Of a stretch of 64,000 nucleotides of DNA, positions 32,381 to 42,605 are shown in pieces. Each line of letters begins with the position of its first letter. Position 1 is the stretch's first letter. The notes beneath the pieces were generated by a model, which ran no database searches, had not been told where the DNA came from, and saw only the letters and a program-made list of their open reading frames with translations. The DNA is from Kalmusia sp. IMI 367209 (lineage: Eukaryota; Ascomycota; Dothideomycetes; Pleosporales; Didymosphaeriaceae): assembly GCA_027946365.1 (NCBI GenBank), contig JAPEUQ010000024.1, forward strand, positions 310,001 to 374,000. The letters run 5' to 3'. The translations under genes and the position numbers were made by a program.

Positions 32381-33894
32381 ATGCGCGTACGCCCGCTTGC
32401 CATCCATGGCGCCTCCCGCCGAGTCGTCTCCAGACCGCGCCTACGATGTCTCATGACCCTAGCCATCGAAACTTCATGTGACGATACCTCGGTAGCAGTC
32501 CTCGAAAGTCAACCCAATGCGAGGTTGGGCAAAACAGCAGCTCGGTTGCACTTCCACAAGAAAGTCACTGCGAACAATGCTGCCTTCAATGGCGTCCATC
32601 CGCTGGCCGCCTTGGAGTCACATCAGGAGAATCTTGCAAGCCTTGTGAGCGAAGCAATTAACCACCTGCCGGAGAAAAGAAGCCCAGATTTCATATCGGT
32701 GACACGAGGCCCAGGGATGCGCTCGAACTTGTTCACTGGGCTTGATACAGCGAAAGGTCTTGCTGTGGCATGGCAAGTAGGGAGCACTCTCGTGATCGCA
32801 TTAAAAGGAAGCATGCTCATATATTCCATTCGCAGATACCTCTAGTCGGAGTACATCATATGCAAGCCCATGCACTCACACCTCGCCTGGTGGCCGCCCT
32901 CGAAACCTCTGGCCACCTACCTCAATTGTGGCAAAACACACATACCGGAGGCGCTACCATTCGAGCCGAGCCCGAGTTTCCATTTCTCTCCGTGCTCGCT
33001 TCCGGCGGGCACACGCTTATTATACACTCTGCCACCCTTACCGGTCACAAAGTTTTGGGAAGCACGAGCGATGTCGCAGTTGGAGAATGCTTAGACAAGA
33101 TTGCCCGTGCTGTATTACCGGTTGACGAATTGCAGAAAGCAGGCGATACCATGTATGGCGCGCTTCTTGAGAACTTCGCCTTCTCGAAGAATAATGTTCC
33201 CCGACCTCGCGAGGCATTGTCTTCCGAACTTAGACGTCAAACCCAATCTACCGTCCTTTTCGAAAAGAACAGCGCTAGAGGATACCGTATGAAGTACGAG
33301 TCGCACTATACATATCAAGTTCCGAAAAATAATGAGGATGCGCTGCAGCGGAATATGTCCCGATGGGGATGGGCCTTCAACCAACCACTAGCCAAAGCAA
33401 GCGGTGGACTGAAGAACAAGAGCCTCGAAATGAGCTTTTCGGGTTTGATGACAGCCGTTGAGCGTGCTGTGCGTTATCAGCGTGATCAACCGTCCGGCAA
33501 GCTGACGAAAATAGAACGCTCGCCTAAAGATATTAGCCTAGAGGAACGAAGAGACATGGCCCAGTTCTCCATGCGCGCAGCCTTCGAACACGTTGCCGCA
33601 CGCGTCGTACTTGCGTTACAACACACTCCTGTGTCGACTGTTGTCATGGCTGGAGGTGTCGCTGCCAACTCATATCTTCGCTATATTCTTGCTAGCACGC
33701 TCTGCGCCCATGGATACGATGACATGCAAGTCGTCTTTCCTCCACCTAAGCTATGTTCAGACAATGCGGCGATGATTGCTTGGGCTGGGACGGAGATGTA
33801 TCAAGCTGGTATTACCAACCCGCTCACTATACGTGCTGTTCGCAAATGGCCACTCGATCAATTACTCTCTCCACCACTTGAGAAAACCACCTGA
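32381..33894 (+). CDS. QRI7: Mitochondrial tRNA N6-threonylcarbamoyladenosine transferase QRI7
   Basis: Kae1/TsaD-family enzyme that makes the t6A37 modification of ANN-decoding tRNAs in mitochondria. Exons 32381-32776 and 32836-33894 encode 484 aa, longer than yeast Qri7 because of inserts. The start MRVRPLAIHGASRRVVSRPR gives a basic, acid-free presequence for mitochondrial import. The core begins MTLAIETSCDDTSVAVLES. The metal/ATP motifs are GVHHMQAHALTPRL (His pair) and, later, SGLMTAVERAVRYQ and VVMAGGVAANSYLR, with SDNAAMIAWAG near the end. The 59-bp intron joins VAWQ to IPLVGVHH in phase 0. Conservation identifies it as the organellar rather than the KEOPS paralogue; the presequence supports this. 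Confidence 0.94.
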
Positions 33895-35017
33895 AGAGCT
33901 CCATCAGGACAAAAGTCCGGAGATGCAACATGAATCAAGTTACCTCAATATGCATAATACATATGGGGACTGTTCATACCTAGAAATGCAGATGCTATGG
34001 CCAGATCCTTGGACTCGAATGGCCACATACCGGTTGTCCATTATTCGCATAATGTCTAGACGAATAGTCTGAGATCGCGTATTACCCCAGAACATAGAAT
34101 ACGAACATCAATCTGAGTAGCTGGATCAGACCTACTCTTGTACGCGAACCCCCGCGTTAGTCGTGGTTCAGTCAATGGATCCCACCCGCAGATGCACGTA
34201 TTCGTCTATGGAAGCATTGATCACAACCATCATAATTAGTGGGACTTTATGGACCGCAATCGTAGTTTGAGACTATTCATGCTCATGTATGTCTCTTTGC
34301 ATGAGCGACTTGCCCGGTTTGGCAGCTTCTCCTTGTTGCAAACCTTACTGAGGCTGCGTGACAGCTGAAGACCACGTTCTATCGGCTTCTAGACCGATCA
34401 GTAGCTATGGACTACAGACAAAGAAAGTATAGAGCTCGCAATGCAGTGCGCCCCCCGATCTGACCCTGCAGTATGTAAGGGCTCGCCAACGCTTTACCCA
34501 TGTCACGACATCGCTCGGCTGGAGCCGGATCGCCCGTGCGGCCTCGTTAAATATACAGCAATATACGTATACAACCATTACTTTATTCTTCCAATCTTCC
34601 CACCCGTGTCATCGAATCAGTTTCTAGTTTTGTTCTCGTCATCAGGATGCAATGCTAATTATAGGTTTTCCAATCATGCCACAGTCAAGCATTATCGTGG
34701 CTCTCCCTTAGCAAGCTTTCCTAGGGTGCAGCTCGAGATGCACCGCTGGAACTAGAACCTGGAACAGAAGACGCTTGCCTCTCCACGGTCCGCAAACGCA
34801 AATTTTCAATTTGTGACACGTGAAGAGAGTCTAGAGGTACGACAACGAGAGTTGGGCACGTCGTATCTTTCATTTGTTGTATAGTACTTAGGTTGTATGA
34901 CCGGGCGAGAGCGATGATTGAACGTCATATAACACCGATAACTCTCGCTGGTTCCAAGACTATGTCGACCAGCGCTCACTTCCCATCCCAGGAGCAAGTT
35001 CGACTGGGCAGCTTCTC
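33895..35017. other. Intergenic, upstream of the repeat-protein gene
   Basis: About 1.1 kb. No gene recognised; short frames such as 34441-34755 have no features of a real protein. The last 400 bp should hold the promoter of the repeat-protein gene. Confidence 0.5.
34817..34822. promoter_or_regulatory. CACGTG E-box upstream of repeat-protein gene
   Basis: Palindromic CACGTG about 195 bp upstream of the start codon at 35018. It could bind bHLH factors such as Pho4/NUC-1 types. A six-base match alone is weak evidence. Confidence 0.3.
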
Positions 35018-36907
35018 ATGATGGCACCTTCACGGAACACCGTGCTTGCTCTGCTAAGCCTTGTCGCTAGGTAAGCCACCCTGGCATCTAGTCAGTTTAA
35101 CGCCTATATTTACATTGGTAGCATTCGAGCACTTCCTGCTGCTCTGCCCGAGCCTGAGGCTCAAATCGGCCTTCCGCACACATATTCAATAAGTTGGGAT
35201 GCTCCGCAACCTGTTACTACCGATGACCCCGAAGAGCCACAATCCCCTGCCCCAACGCCCAGCGACCAGATCTCCCTCGGTAAACCTTCAGCTACCATCA
35301 GCTGGGACGGCAGCCCAGTTCCCACAGATGATCCCGAACCCGAAGATCCAGGGTACCCAGACGATCCAGAAGAACCGGGGCTTTCTCAGCCATCTCCAAC
35401 CAATATTATCAGCCTTAATCCACCCAGCTTCTCCGTCTCTTGGGATGGACCTCAGCCACCAAAGACTACGAAGAAGCCATGGCCACCACGACCTACGAAG
35501 AAGACTTCAACGAAGGGTTATGTGAGTGCAACAGTCAGCTGGAATCAAGCCCAGGGAAATGCACCTTCACAACCAACGAACATCATTAGCCTTAATCCTC
35601 CCAGTTACTCGATCTCTTGGGACGGACCTAAGCCACCTAAAACTACGAAGAAGCCGCAACCACCAAAACCTACGAAGAAGACTTCAACGAAGGGTCACGT
35701 GAGTGCTACGATCAGCTGGGGCAAGAGACAATTGATCCCATCTTATTCAATCTCTTGGGACGGTCCTCAACCCCCGCAACCCACCAAGAATCCATGGCCA
35801 TGGTGGCCACCAAGGCCATCGCCATCAGCGTACACTTCGACAAACGGCTATGTGAGCGCTTCTGTTAGCTGGGGCAAGAGGCAGGAAGATGAGGACCCAG
35901 AGCCCACCGAGTTCCCTGGCTTTCCTGAGGACCCCGACTTCCCTGAAGATCCCGAAGAGCCAGGAGGTCCCATCAGCTTTCCCTCCTTTCCTGTACCTAC
36001 GCCTCCGAACAGCATTGGAATCCAACCCCCATCTGTATCCTTCAGCTGGGGCAAGAGACAGGAAGATGAGCCTGAGCCGACTGACTTCCCCGAGCCCGAG
36101 GATCCAGAAGACCCAGCAGACCCAATTGGCTCACCTGTTGGCCCTCAACCTACACCCCCGAACTCCATCGGCATACAGCCCCCTCACGTCTCGTTCAGCT
36201 GGGGCAAGCGTGAAGAAGCTGCTGCTGCTACTCCTCCACCATCGATCGGTTTAGACAAGCCGACGAATTCAATCAAGTGGCCGCAGCCCCCTAAGAGTAC
36301 AAGCAAAGCGTGGATCTCATGGGGTAAGCGACAAGATGACGGCGATCCCACAGAAGTCTTCCCTCCCGCTCCGACACACAGCGACCAGATCACTTTCGTC
36401 CCACCAACTGCGTCTATCTCTTGGGGCAAGCGTGATGCCGAAGCTCAGGCACCAACCTACGGTCTAGGTTTTCCAACCTTCTCCTTTAACTTCCCCGGTC
36501 TACCTAGATCCTCTGCGTATATCAGCTGGGGCAAGCGCGATGATGACGCACCAGAACACCACACAACTTTCCTGACACACAAGACTCGTCCCACAGCCAC
36601 CACCATCTACACACCAACGCCTGTTTCTAGCTCATGTCCTACCGTAACGAAGACAATTGTGCCACCGTGTGTTCCACCAGTGTGCCCGCACGATCTTGTC
36701 AGCTGTAAGGTAGGAGAGGCGAAGGAGCTGGAGGAGGTAAAGGAAAGGCAGATTGAGAAGACGTTTGTTACGATTACGACGGTGGCGAAGCCGACCTGGA
36801 AGCCAACACCGACTAGCGAGGTGTGCTCAGCTGTAACGAAGACCTTGTATTTGGGATGTCCGACCTACACTTGTGTACCGGGAACGGAGTGCGGGCTGAG
36901 GGCATAG
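35018..36907 (+). CDS. Secreted Kex2-type repeat peptide precursor with WGKR sites
   Basis: No named family is recognised. Exons 35018-35070 and 35122-36907 encode 612 aa (a second Met follows at codon 2). Signal peptide: NTVLALLSLVASIRA. The body is rich in Pro, Thr, Asp and Glu and holds 13 copies of a core S/T/W/Y/F-x-S-W. The first six lack processing residues (SISWDAPQ, TISWDGSP, SVSWDGPQ, TVSWNQAQ and similar), or nearly so. Seven end in W-G-K-R, with Trp at residues 217, 268, 327, 378, 418, 452 and 487. Lys-Arg is the Kex2 cleavage signal, and the following QEDE, EEAA, DAEA and DDDA resemble the trimming spacers of yeast alpha-factor. A Gly before Lys-Arg is the amidation signal in animal neuropeptides. 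The last 100 residues carry eight Cys. It fits the class of fungal Kex2-processed repeat proteins. No cyclising DUF3328 enzyme is nearby. Confidence 0.85.
35390..35719 (+). repeat. 177-bp in-frame tandem duplication inside the repeat precursor
   Basis: The stretch ending at the Trp codon at 35540 is repeated with an exact offset of 177 bp (59 codons), ending at the Trp codon at 35717. Both copies encode NIISLNPPS, SWDGP, PPKTTKKP and KKTSTKG. The first ends SWNQAQ; the second ends SWGKRQ. A shorter diverged third copy ends at 35870. Confidence 0.85.
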
Positions 36908-37407
36908 GGTGGTAGATAAGAATGATACCAGCAGGGTCTGTGGGGAATGTCTTTTGATTTTGGTATTTGTTTCATTCTGGGCTATTCTTTAGCTAGCTAG
37001 TAGCGACACTCGCTGGAAGTGGATTTCATTGTTTCTATGTTCTCTCGAAGCTGATGAAGTGCCGCGATATACCGTTGCCGTCATGTTTCTGCCGTGTAAT
37101 CATTCGTCATTCCTAACCACAACTAGTGCACAGCTCACACCAAAATTCAACGCACTGTACGAGAGACTAATAATACGACGCTCGATAGTAGACGAAACAA
37201 ATCAGTCTCCATTACCCGGAAAATCATCATCCGTACATGCATGTTCGTGGAAGCGTTGCAAGGAACAGGGTATTACTTTAGCCTAGGCGGTCAACATGAA
37301 TCACATGTTAGAACACCGTGGGCTAGCACTATTATCTCCATCTCTTGATACAGCGAGGCGTACGCTGCTGGGCGCTCTCCTCGCATGAAGGTGAAATGCA
37401 GAAGGTC
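36908..37407. other. Convergent 3' region
   Basis: About 500 bp between two converging stop codons. It is AT-rich, as expected for two terminators. No gene seen. Confidence 0.5.
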
Positions 37408-39313
37408 TTATGTGGCTTCGCTCTTTGGGGTAGTCCCGCGTCGCTCAAGCTTCTTGGGCTTTTTCTTGGGCTTGGGGGGCTCTTCAGGCTTCGCATCGTC
37501 CTGTTTAGGTGCCTTCTCGGTAGGTTTCGCAATTTCTACCTTCCCTTGCTGTTCTGATGATTTTTCACGCTTTGCGCCTGCCTTCTTTGGCTCTTCTTCA
37601 GGCAGCGCCGACTCAGGCGGATCATCATCCTCATCCGCTTTCTTCGCAGATTTCTTCACCGCAGCAGGCTTCTGCGGTCCACCTCTCAGCCCCGGCATAC
37701 CCGTAGCCTTCTTATTTTCGCCGCCATCCTTCTTCGTAATCAGTTTCTTCGGCGTACTTTTCCGATTCTTGAGCGAAGATGTCGACGCAGATAGATCCTC
37801 CCCGGCTTCCTCAACCATGAAGTTGGCAGCCATGCACCTCCCCCCATTCTGCGGACCAATCTCATTCGGACAAGAGCTCAGTACGACAACCATGTCACGC
37901 TCAGCTCTGAATCTCACATAGCTCCGTTTTTTACTCTTTGGCTCTTCGACTTTCAGCGTCACGCCTTTAGCACCTGTACCTTCGGTTTGCGCACCCGTGT
38001 CGAGTTGCAGATGAGCGTTCATGAAAAGGTGCAGCGGTGTGGGTGCGATGTTGACTGTGATGTCTGCACCGACGGCTTTAGTCCCTTTAAGGCCGGCTTT
38101 CTCGTTTAGCTCGCGAAGAGCGAGGACGAGATTCTCGGCGCAGCTACCGTGCTCAGCGGGCTTGTCGGCGCCGAGGGCTGCGTACATGTTTGCGTCGCAG
38201 GCTGCGGTCAACGTATCGTGTGCACCTGTTGATGTGTCTTCTACGAGTGTCATAAGGGGGTTGCGGAGGTTAGTGAGGAGGGTATCGTTTATTTCAGGAA
38301 CGAGATGGTTCGTAGCGGCGCGGGTGTGGGGTAAGGAGAGATACTCCATGGGAGGCTGGTCGTTTTTGTAAGGATTTATTTTCGTGTAAGCATTATAGGC
38401 AGCATAGAGGGAGGAGGCTGTGCCAGAGCCGCTGGCCGCTGTAGCACCAAAGTCAGATAATCATTCTTAACGATTGATCAATAACCATTGATGACATACC
38501 AGCTAGAGTACCTGCACCCACAGGTGTCTTTGAGAAGTCGTACAGCTGCTCTGCGTAGCTTTTATTCGGATCCCAACTATTACTAGACTTGAATGCGCTC
38601 ACTACTCCTTGCGTATTCGGCATCTGTATATTTGGTACGTAGCTGGAAAACCCTTTGCCAGTTGGTAGGTATGAAGACCATTTCTTCGACTCTGCCTCGT
38701 TCTGTTCCTTCTCCGTTGTCTTGTCTGCCTTAGCTTGAGCATTCGACTTGTTTTGAGCCTGGTTTTGATTTTTAGAACGGTAAGGAATGGCAGGGAGGTA
38801 AGAGGACCACGTTCGCTTCCCCGGTTTCGCGCTGGTGGATGTTTCGTCTGTAGATACGTTGGGGGCTTGCTCGGGAGGATCTTCTGCATCATCCATTACT
38901 TTTTCATGCTCTTTCATTTTCTCCGCTTTCGTATCAGCCATACCCGTATTCTCAGCCTTCTCAGGATCTTTCTTGTCCCCATCTGCTTTCGATGCCTCCT
39001 CTTCCTCATTGCGCTCCTCCTCCTTGCTACCGCCATTGTCCCCAATATTGTCTTTCGCATCAACGCTAGCATCTGCCTGCGTACCTTCCTCTTTCCCCTT
39101 CTCCAACTCCTCCTTCAACTCATCCACCTTCTCTTCCATCATATCACACTCTTCCTCCTCGTTCTCCCCCTCTTCTGGCGGCGAACTTAATCCAAAAGCC
39201 CACGTACTAACAACCTGCTTTCCATACGTGTTTATGATCTTGATCGTCCTCCCCCTCGGCACAAAAGTCGCTACACCATGCCGTGCAGGAATCGTTTGTA
39301 ATTCACCCGACAT
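37408..39313 (-). CDS. DUF1989 (urea carboxylase-associated-like) protein
   Basis: Exons 39313-38500 and 38438-37408 give 614 aa. The DUF1989 fold is split by a long insert. The first part is QTIPARHGVATFVPRGRTIK and INTYGKQVVSTWAF. Then come about 170 residues of Glu/Lys-rich and Ser/Tyr-rich sequence with SSYLP repeated. The second part is YLSLPHTRAATNHLVPEIND, EDTSTGAHDTLTAACD, HGSCAENLVLAL and PLHLFMN. The His, Cys and Asp residues in HDTL..ACD and HGSC probably bind metal. A Lys/Pro-rich tail follows. The family is associated with urea and amide metabolism in bacteria; the role of the large fungal form is unknown. The frame stays open upstream of 39313, but no ATG occurs there, so the start at MSGELQTIPARHG is preferred. 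Confidence 0.8.
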
Positions 39314-39775
39314 ATCTTGCGCCGCGAAGTCGTCCTCTCCCGATTGCTGTGCTTTTGCTTTACGTTGTTTCTCGACAGCGGAAAGCACAGTGACGAGGGC
39401 TAGAGAGGCGACAGCGCGGCGGTTAGGCAGTTTGAACTTTGAGGCCGCCGTTTTGCCGATATTCGATTGTGGTAACGTGCAGCTGAATATGCGATACGTA
39501 GGAAGGGGTATCAGAAGTGATTAGTGCAAGGATACAATGCGTGAAATAGGTTGTCGCAGTGTTGTGCAGTCTACGCTGGAAAGAACATTTGACGATCGAT
39601 TTCCAGGCTTTGTTAACCGTAGATGACGTAGTGTCATCGCGGCACGGCAGACACGTTCTGGCCAACCGTTACACGGCGAGAATGCATGGAAGGCTTGCCT
39701 AGTGATGCGAACGATCGTCATAATTGTAGTGTAGTGCTAGCGTCATAATACAGGATGATCTCTTCCCTGATTCGA

Positions 39776-39787
39776 TGAGTCACGTGA
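39776..39787. promoter_or_regulatory. Overlapping TGAGTCA and CACGTG site
   Basis: TGAGTCACGTGA merges a Gcn4/AP-1-type bZIP site with an E-box, about 465 bp upstream of the DUF1989-like start. A function is only suggested by the match. Confidence 0.3.
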
Positions 39788-39960
39788 TTATAGACCATTC
39801 ACTCGCTCTTGTTAAAACCTAAAAGTAGAAGTAGAAAATGAACGATGTTCGAGATGACAGTTTGATATCGAAGAAATTCCTTGACAAAACTTGAAAGTAA
39901 CAGGAGAGCTTCGGAAAGCCCTTTGACGATTGGGAACAATGTTTCTTCTACCAACCTTGT

Positions 39961-40139
39961 ACCGTAAACTCTTGCCCATAGGCTCCATAACTAGCGCAAT
40001 TCAACTAGTCTCCTTTAGCTTAGTGAGCATCCGATGGCGTTGAGATGATTTGCTGAACGCTGTGTTCTGGACTCTGACCATACTGAAGGAAGCTAGTAGA
40101 CTGCGCTAGTCATGGAGCCCATGGGCAAGAGTTTACGGT
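39961..40139. mobile_element. Foldback MITE-like element (179 bp)
   Basis: The left end (39961-40007) and the reverse complement of the right end (40094-40139) are nearly identical over about 46 bp, both starting ACCGTAAACTCTTGCCCAT. Weaker similarity extends inward to about 60 bp. A TGT triplet abuts each end, a possible 3-bp target duplication. There is no coding capacity. Between the arms, two of the differences are G-to-A in the left arm, at sites that are CpA-to-TpA on the other strand, as repeat-induced point mutation would give. Confidence 0.75.
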
Positions 40140-41206
40140 TGTCTCGAGTAAATGAAATAAATCAGCTAGAGCTGACGAGGTAGTGATAGATGACGAGAAG
40201 TGTAGGACCCTTTCACAATGTTGTGGACGATTTGATATGTGACAATAACATCAAGCCAGCTTTGTAGCGTAGCGCCACGTCGATAATGATTGGTCGATCA
40301 GGCTGCACTTACGAACAAGTCCAATGCCAGCAAACTATAATGGTGGGAGACAAGCCTTTGAGAGTCGACGAGATTTAAAGTGCTTTCGAGACACACGCTA
40401 TACTCTAGTCGCTATGTCGAGATTCTCCGGCCTATGTGCGAATTTTCCGCTCGCAAGGTCTTGCCTCACCATCTGAGATTACTTTGTTTTACTCGTTCAG
40501 GATCCGGTCGCTGCGGATTAAATCTGATAACGTAAAATTGAAGTGTTTCTGAGGCCTGAGTGTGTATGATGTCCTAGGATAAGCTGCATCTAGAACTTGT
40601 CCTCCTCATGATGGTACATGAGTCAACACGAGGGCTCTGTTGAGTCGAGGCGTGGCTGAACATCATCAATTGCCGGCTGCCGCACGCTAGACTATATACC
40701 GAGTCAGGTAGCATAGATAACTGAAGTGCCAAAAGCCTGTAGTTGAAACACACCATCAAGGTCACGCGTGAAACGATCGCCACAGGGATATATTCACTCA
40801 CGTCCAGCGCTGAAACTATTCTTTTCTCTCCGTTGTCTACCCTTTAGACATTCCGCACTTCGCAACACATTATACGGTTCAGATGACTCCCCGCAGTCAT
40901 GCGGAGCTCTCCAATATATTTTAAATTCGCTATGCCGGCATATGTACTTACGGTAGGGCGAAATTCTCCGTCTCGGTATCTCACACCCTGAAATAATCCT
41001 GTTTCCACCATTGAGATTGGACAACGCTAGCAACATTTCTCCATGAATACCGAAATTTCGGGAGGTACCAGCCAGCGACCCACCTTCACGTCCCTATTTC
41101 TCAAGATGGTAAACTATATGTAGTGGCTATTTGCCCATAGATTCTGCTTATCCAGCCACGATCTCGGTTTGATCTCTCGCTTTTTATCCTCTCCGGGTCC
41201 GTCAAG

Positions 41207-42227
41207 ATGCGTTCATCTATCGTTGCGTCCTTATTGTCGGTGGCTGCTACCGTTTACGGATATGCCGATCCTTTGGCTTGTAGCGGTACCTGCACCAACG
41301 CCCACGACCCTGCACTTATTCGTCGCGACTCCGATGGAAGGTACTACCGTTTCTCTACTGGAGGGAAGATTGCCATCCACAGCGCGCAGACTATCAATGG
41401 TCCTTGGACATACCTAGGCGCTGCGATTCCCGCAGGCTCAAAAATAAATCTGGCTGGCAAAGATGATCTTTGGGTATGTTTCCCTACACACCCTCACACT
41501 AAGCATGGACTAAACAAGATGCACATAGGCCCCCGATGTATCCAAGTTCGGCGACACATACTACCTCTTCTATTCCGTCTCTACTTTCGGCTCTCAAGCG
41601 TCCGCCATCGGAGTCGCCACGTCTACCAATCTCGACACATGGACAGATCATGGTGCCACAGGTATCAGCTCCAAATCTGGCAGCGCCTACAATGCCATTG
41701 ACCCCGCGGCTTACTGGGATGGCACCAACATTGTGATGTCCTTCGGCTCGTTCTGGGGAGACATCTACTCCGTCAAGATGAACAACCCACCTCTTACCGT
41801 CGCCAGCGGCGCGACTTCTACCCGCATCGCGTATAAGCCCTCAGGCTCCCACGCACAGGAAGGTTCCTTCCTCGCAAAGAATGGCAACTACCACTACCTC
41901 TTCTTCTCAGTTGGCCAGTGCTGCGGCTATGATTCGAGCAAGCCCGCTGCTGGGGGCGAGTATAAGATTCAGGTTTGTCGTTCAACAAGTGCGACAGGGG
42001 GATTCGTCGACAAGGCGGGTGTCAGCTGCACGAATGGTGGAGGAACCACGGTTCTCGAGAGCCATGGCTGGGTATATGGACCCGGTGGCCAGGGTGTATA
42101 CTATGATCCTACGCTGGGTCCGGTGCTTTACTACCATTATGTTGATACACGAATTGGGTATGCTGATGGCCAGAAGAAGTTCGGTATGAACAAGATCGAT
42201 TTCTCGAGTGGATGGCCGGTTGTATAA
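41207..42227 (+). CDS. GH43 endo-1,5-alpha-L-arabinanase
   Basis: Secreted five-blade beta-propeller enzyme that cleaves alpha-1,5-arabinan of pectin. Exons 41207-41473 and 41529-42227 encode 321 aa, the normal length. A signal peptide ([18 protein letters not shown]) is followed by NAHDPALI, whose Asp is the general base. The intron joins DDLW to [16 protein letters not shown]. The second Asp lies in [13 protein letters not shown], and the acid Glu in AQEGSFL. Blade sequences such as [13 protein letters not shown] and [20 protein letters not shown] fit arabinanases rather than GH43 xylosidases. The enoyl-CoA hydratase gene follows on the same strand after 378 bp; no functional link is evident. 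Confidence 0.94.
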
Positions 42228-42605
42228 AAAACCGTCACAGAGACATCTGAAAGGTGTTTCATTTTTAGTGCAATTCTTGTATATATTTCAGCATGAAGAA
42301 GTTTACCTTATTGTTGTCTAGGAGAACGGTGAAGCAAACAAACCGGACGCTAGGTTGAGTGTGAATGAACGCTCCCTATCCAACCGATCTTACGTAATCC
42401 GGAGCAGCACTTGAGTAATCCGGGGTAAAGTAGATGAACCTCGGTCCAGCTCCCCACGCGAGTTGCGCGTGTGCTTATCCTCACCTCACCACTACGCCAT
42501 GTAATCCTTCAGCAACGGTCTGGCAATTGCTCCCAGGCCTAGAAAACTCAAAAAGCGTCTCCAATCTCACATCTAGTACCTCCACCATCCTGACCGCCGC
42601 CCACA
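42228..42605. other. Intergenic between arabinanase and hydratase genes
   Basis: About 380 bp; 3' UTR of one gene and promoter of the next. The last 60 bp is C-rich, typical of a fungal leader. Confidence 0.5.

Larger units (their letters stand above)
39314..41206. other. Intergenic region with MITE-like element
   Basis: About 1.9 kb between the divergent DUF1989-like and arabinanase genes. It contains the foldback element at 39961-40139 and an overlapping TGAGTCA/CACGTG site. Open frames are short and unrecognised. Confidence 0.55.

Noticed and set aside
35018..36907. Reading the repeat precursor as an alpha-factor mating pheromone gene
   Set aside because: Known filamentous ascomycete pheromones have a Trp-Cys...Cys core; these repeats have no Cys, and the protein is far longer with a Cys-rich tail.
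33895..41206. A dikaritin (ustiloxin-type) RiPP cluster around the repeat precursor
   Set aside because: No DUF3328/UstYa-like gene with HxxHC motifs, tyrosinase or peptidase was found on either side; the neighbours are QRI7, a DUF1989-like gene and an arabinanase.
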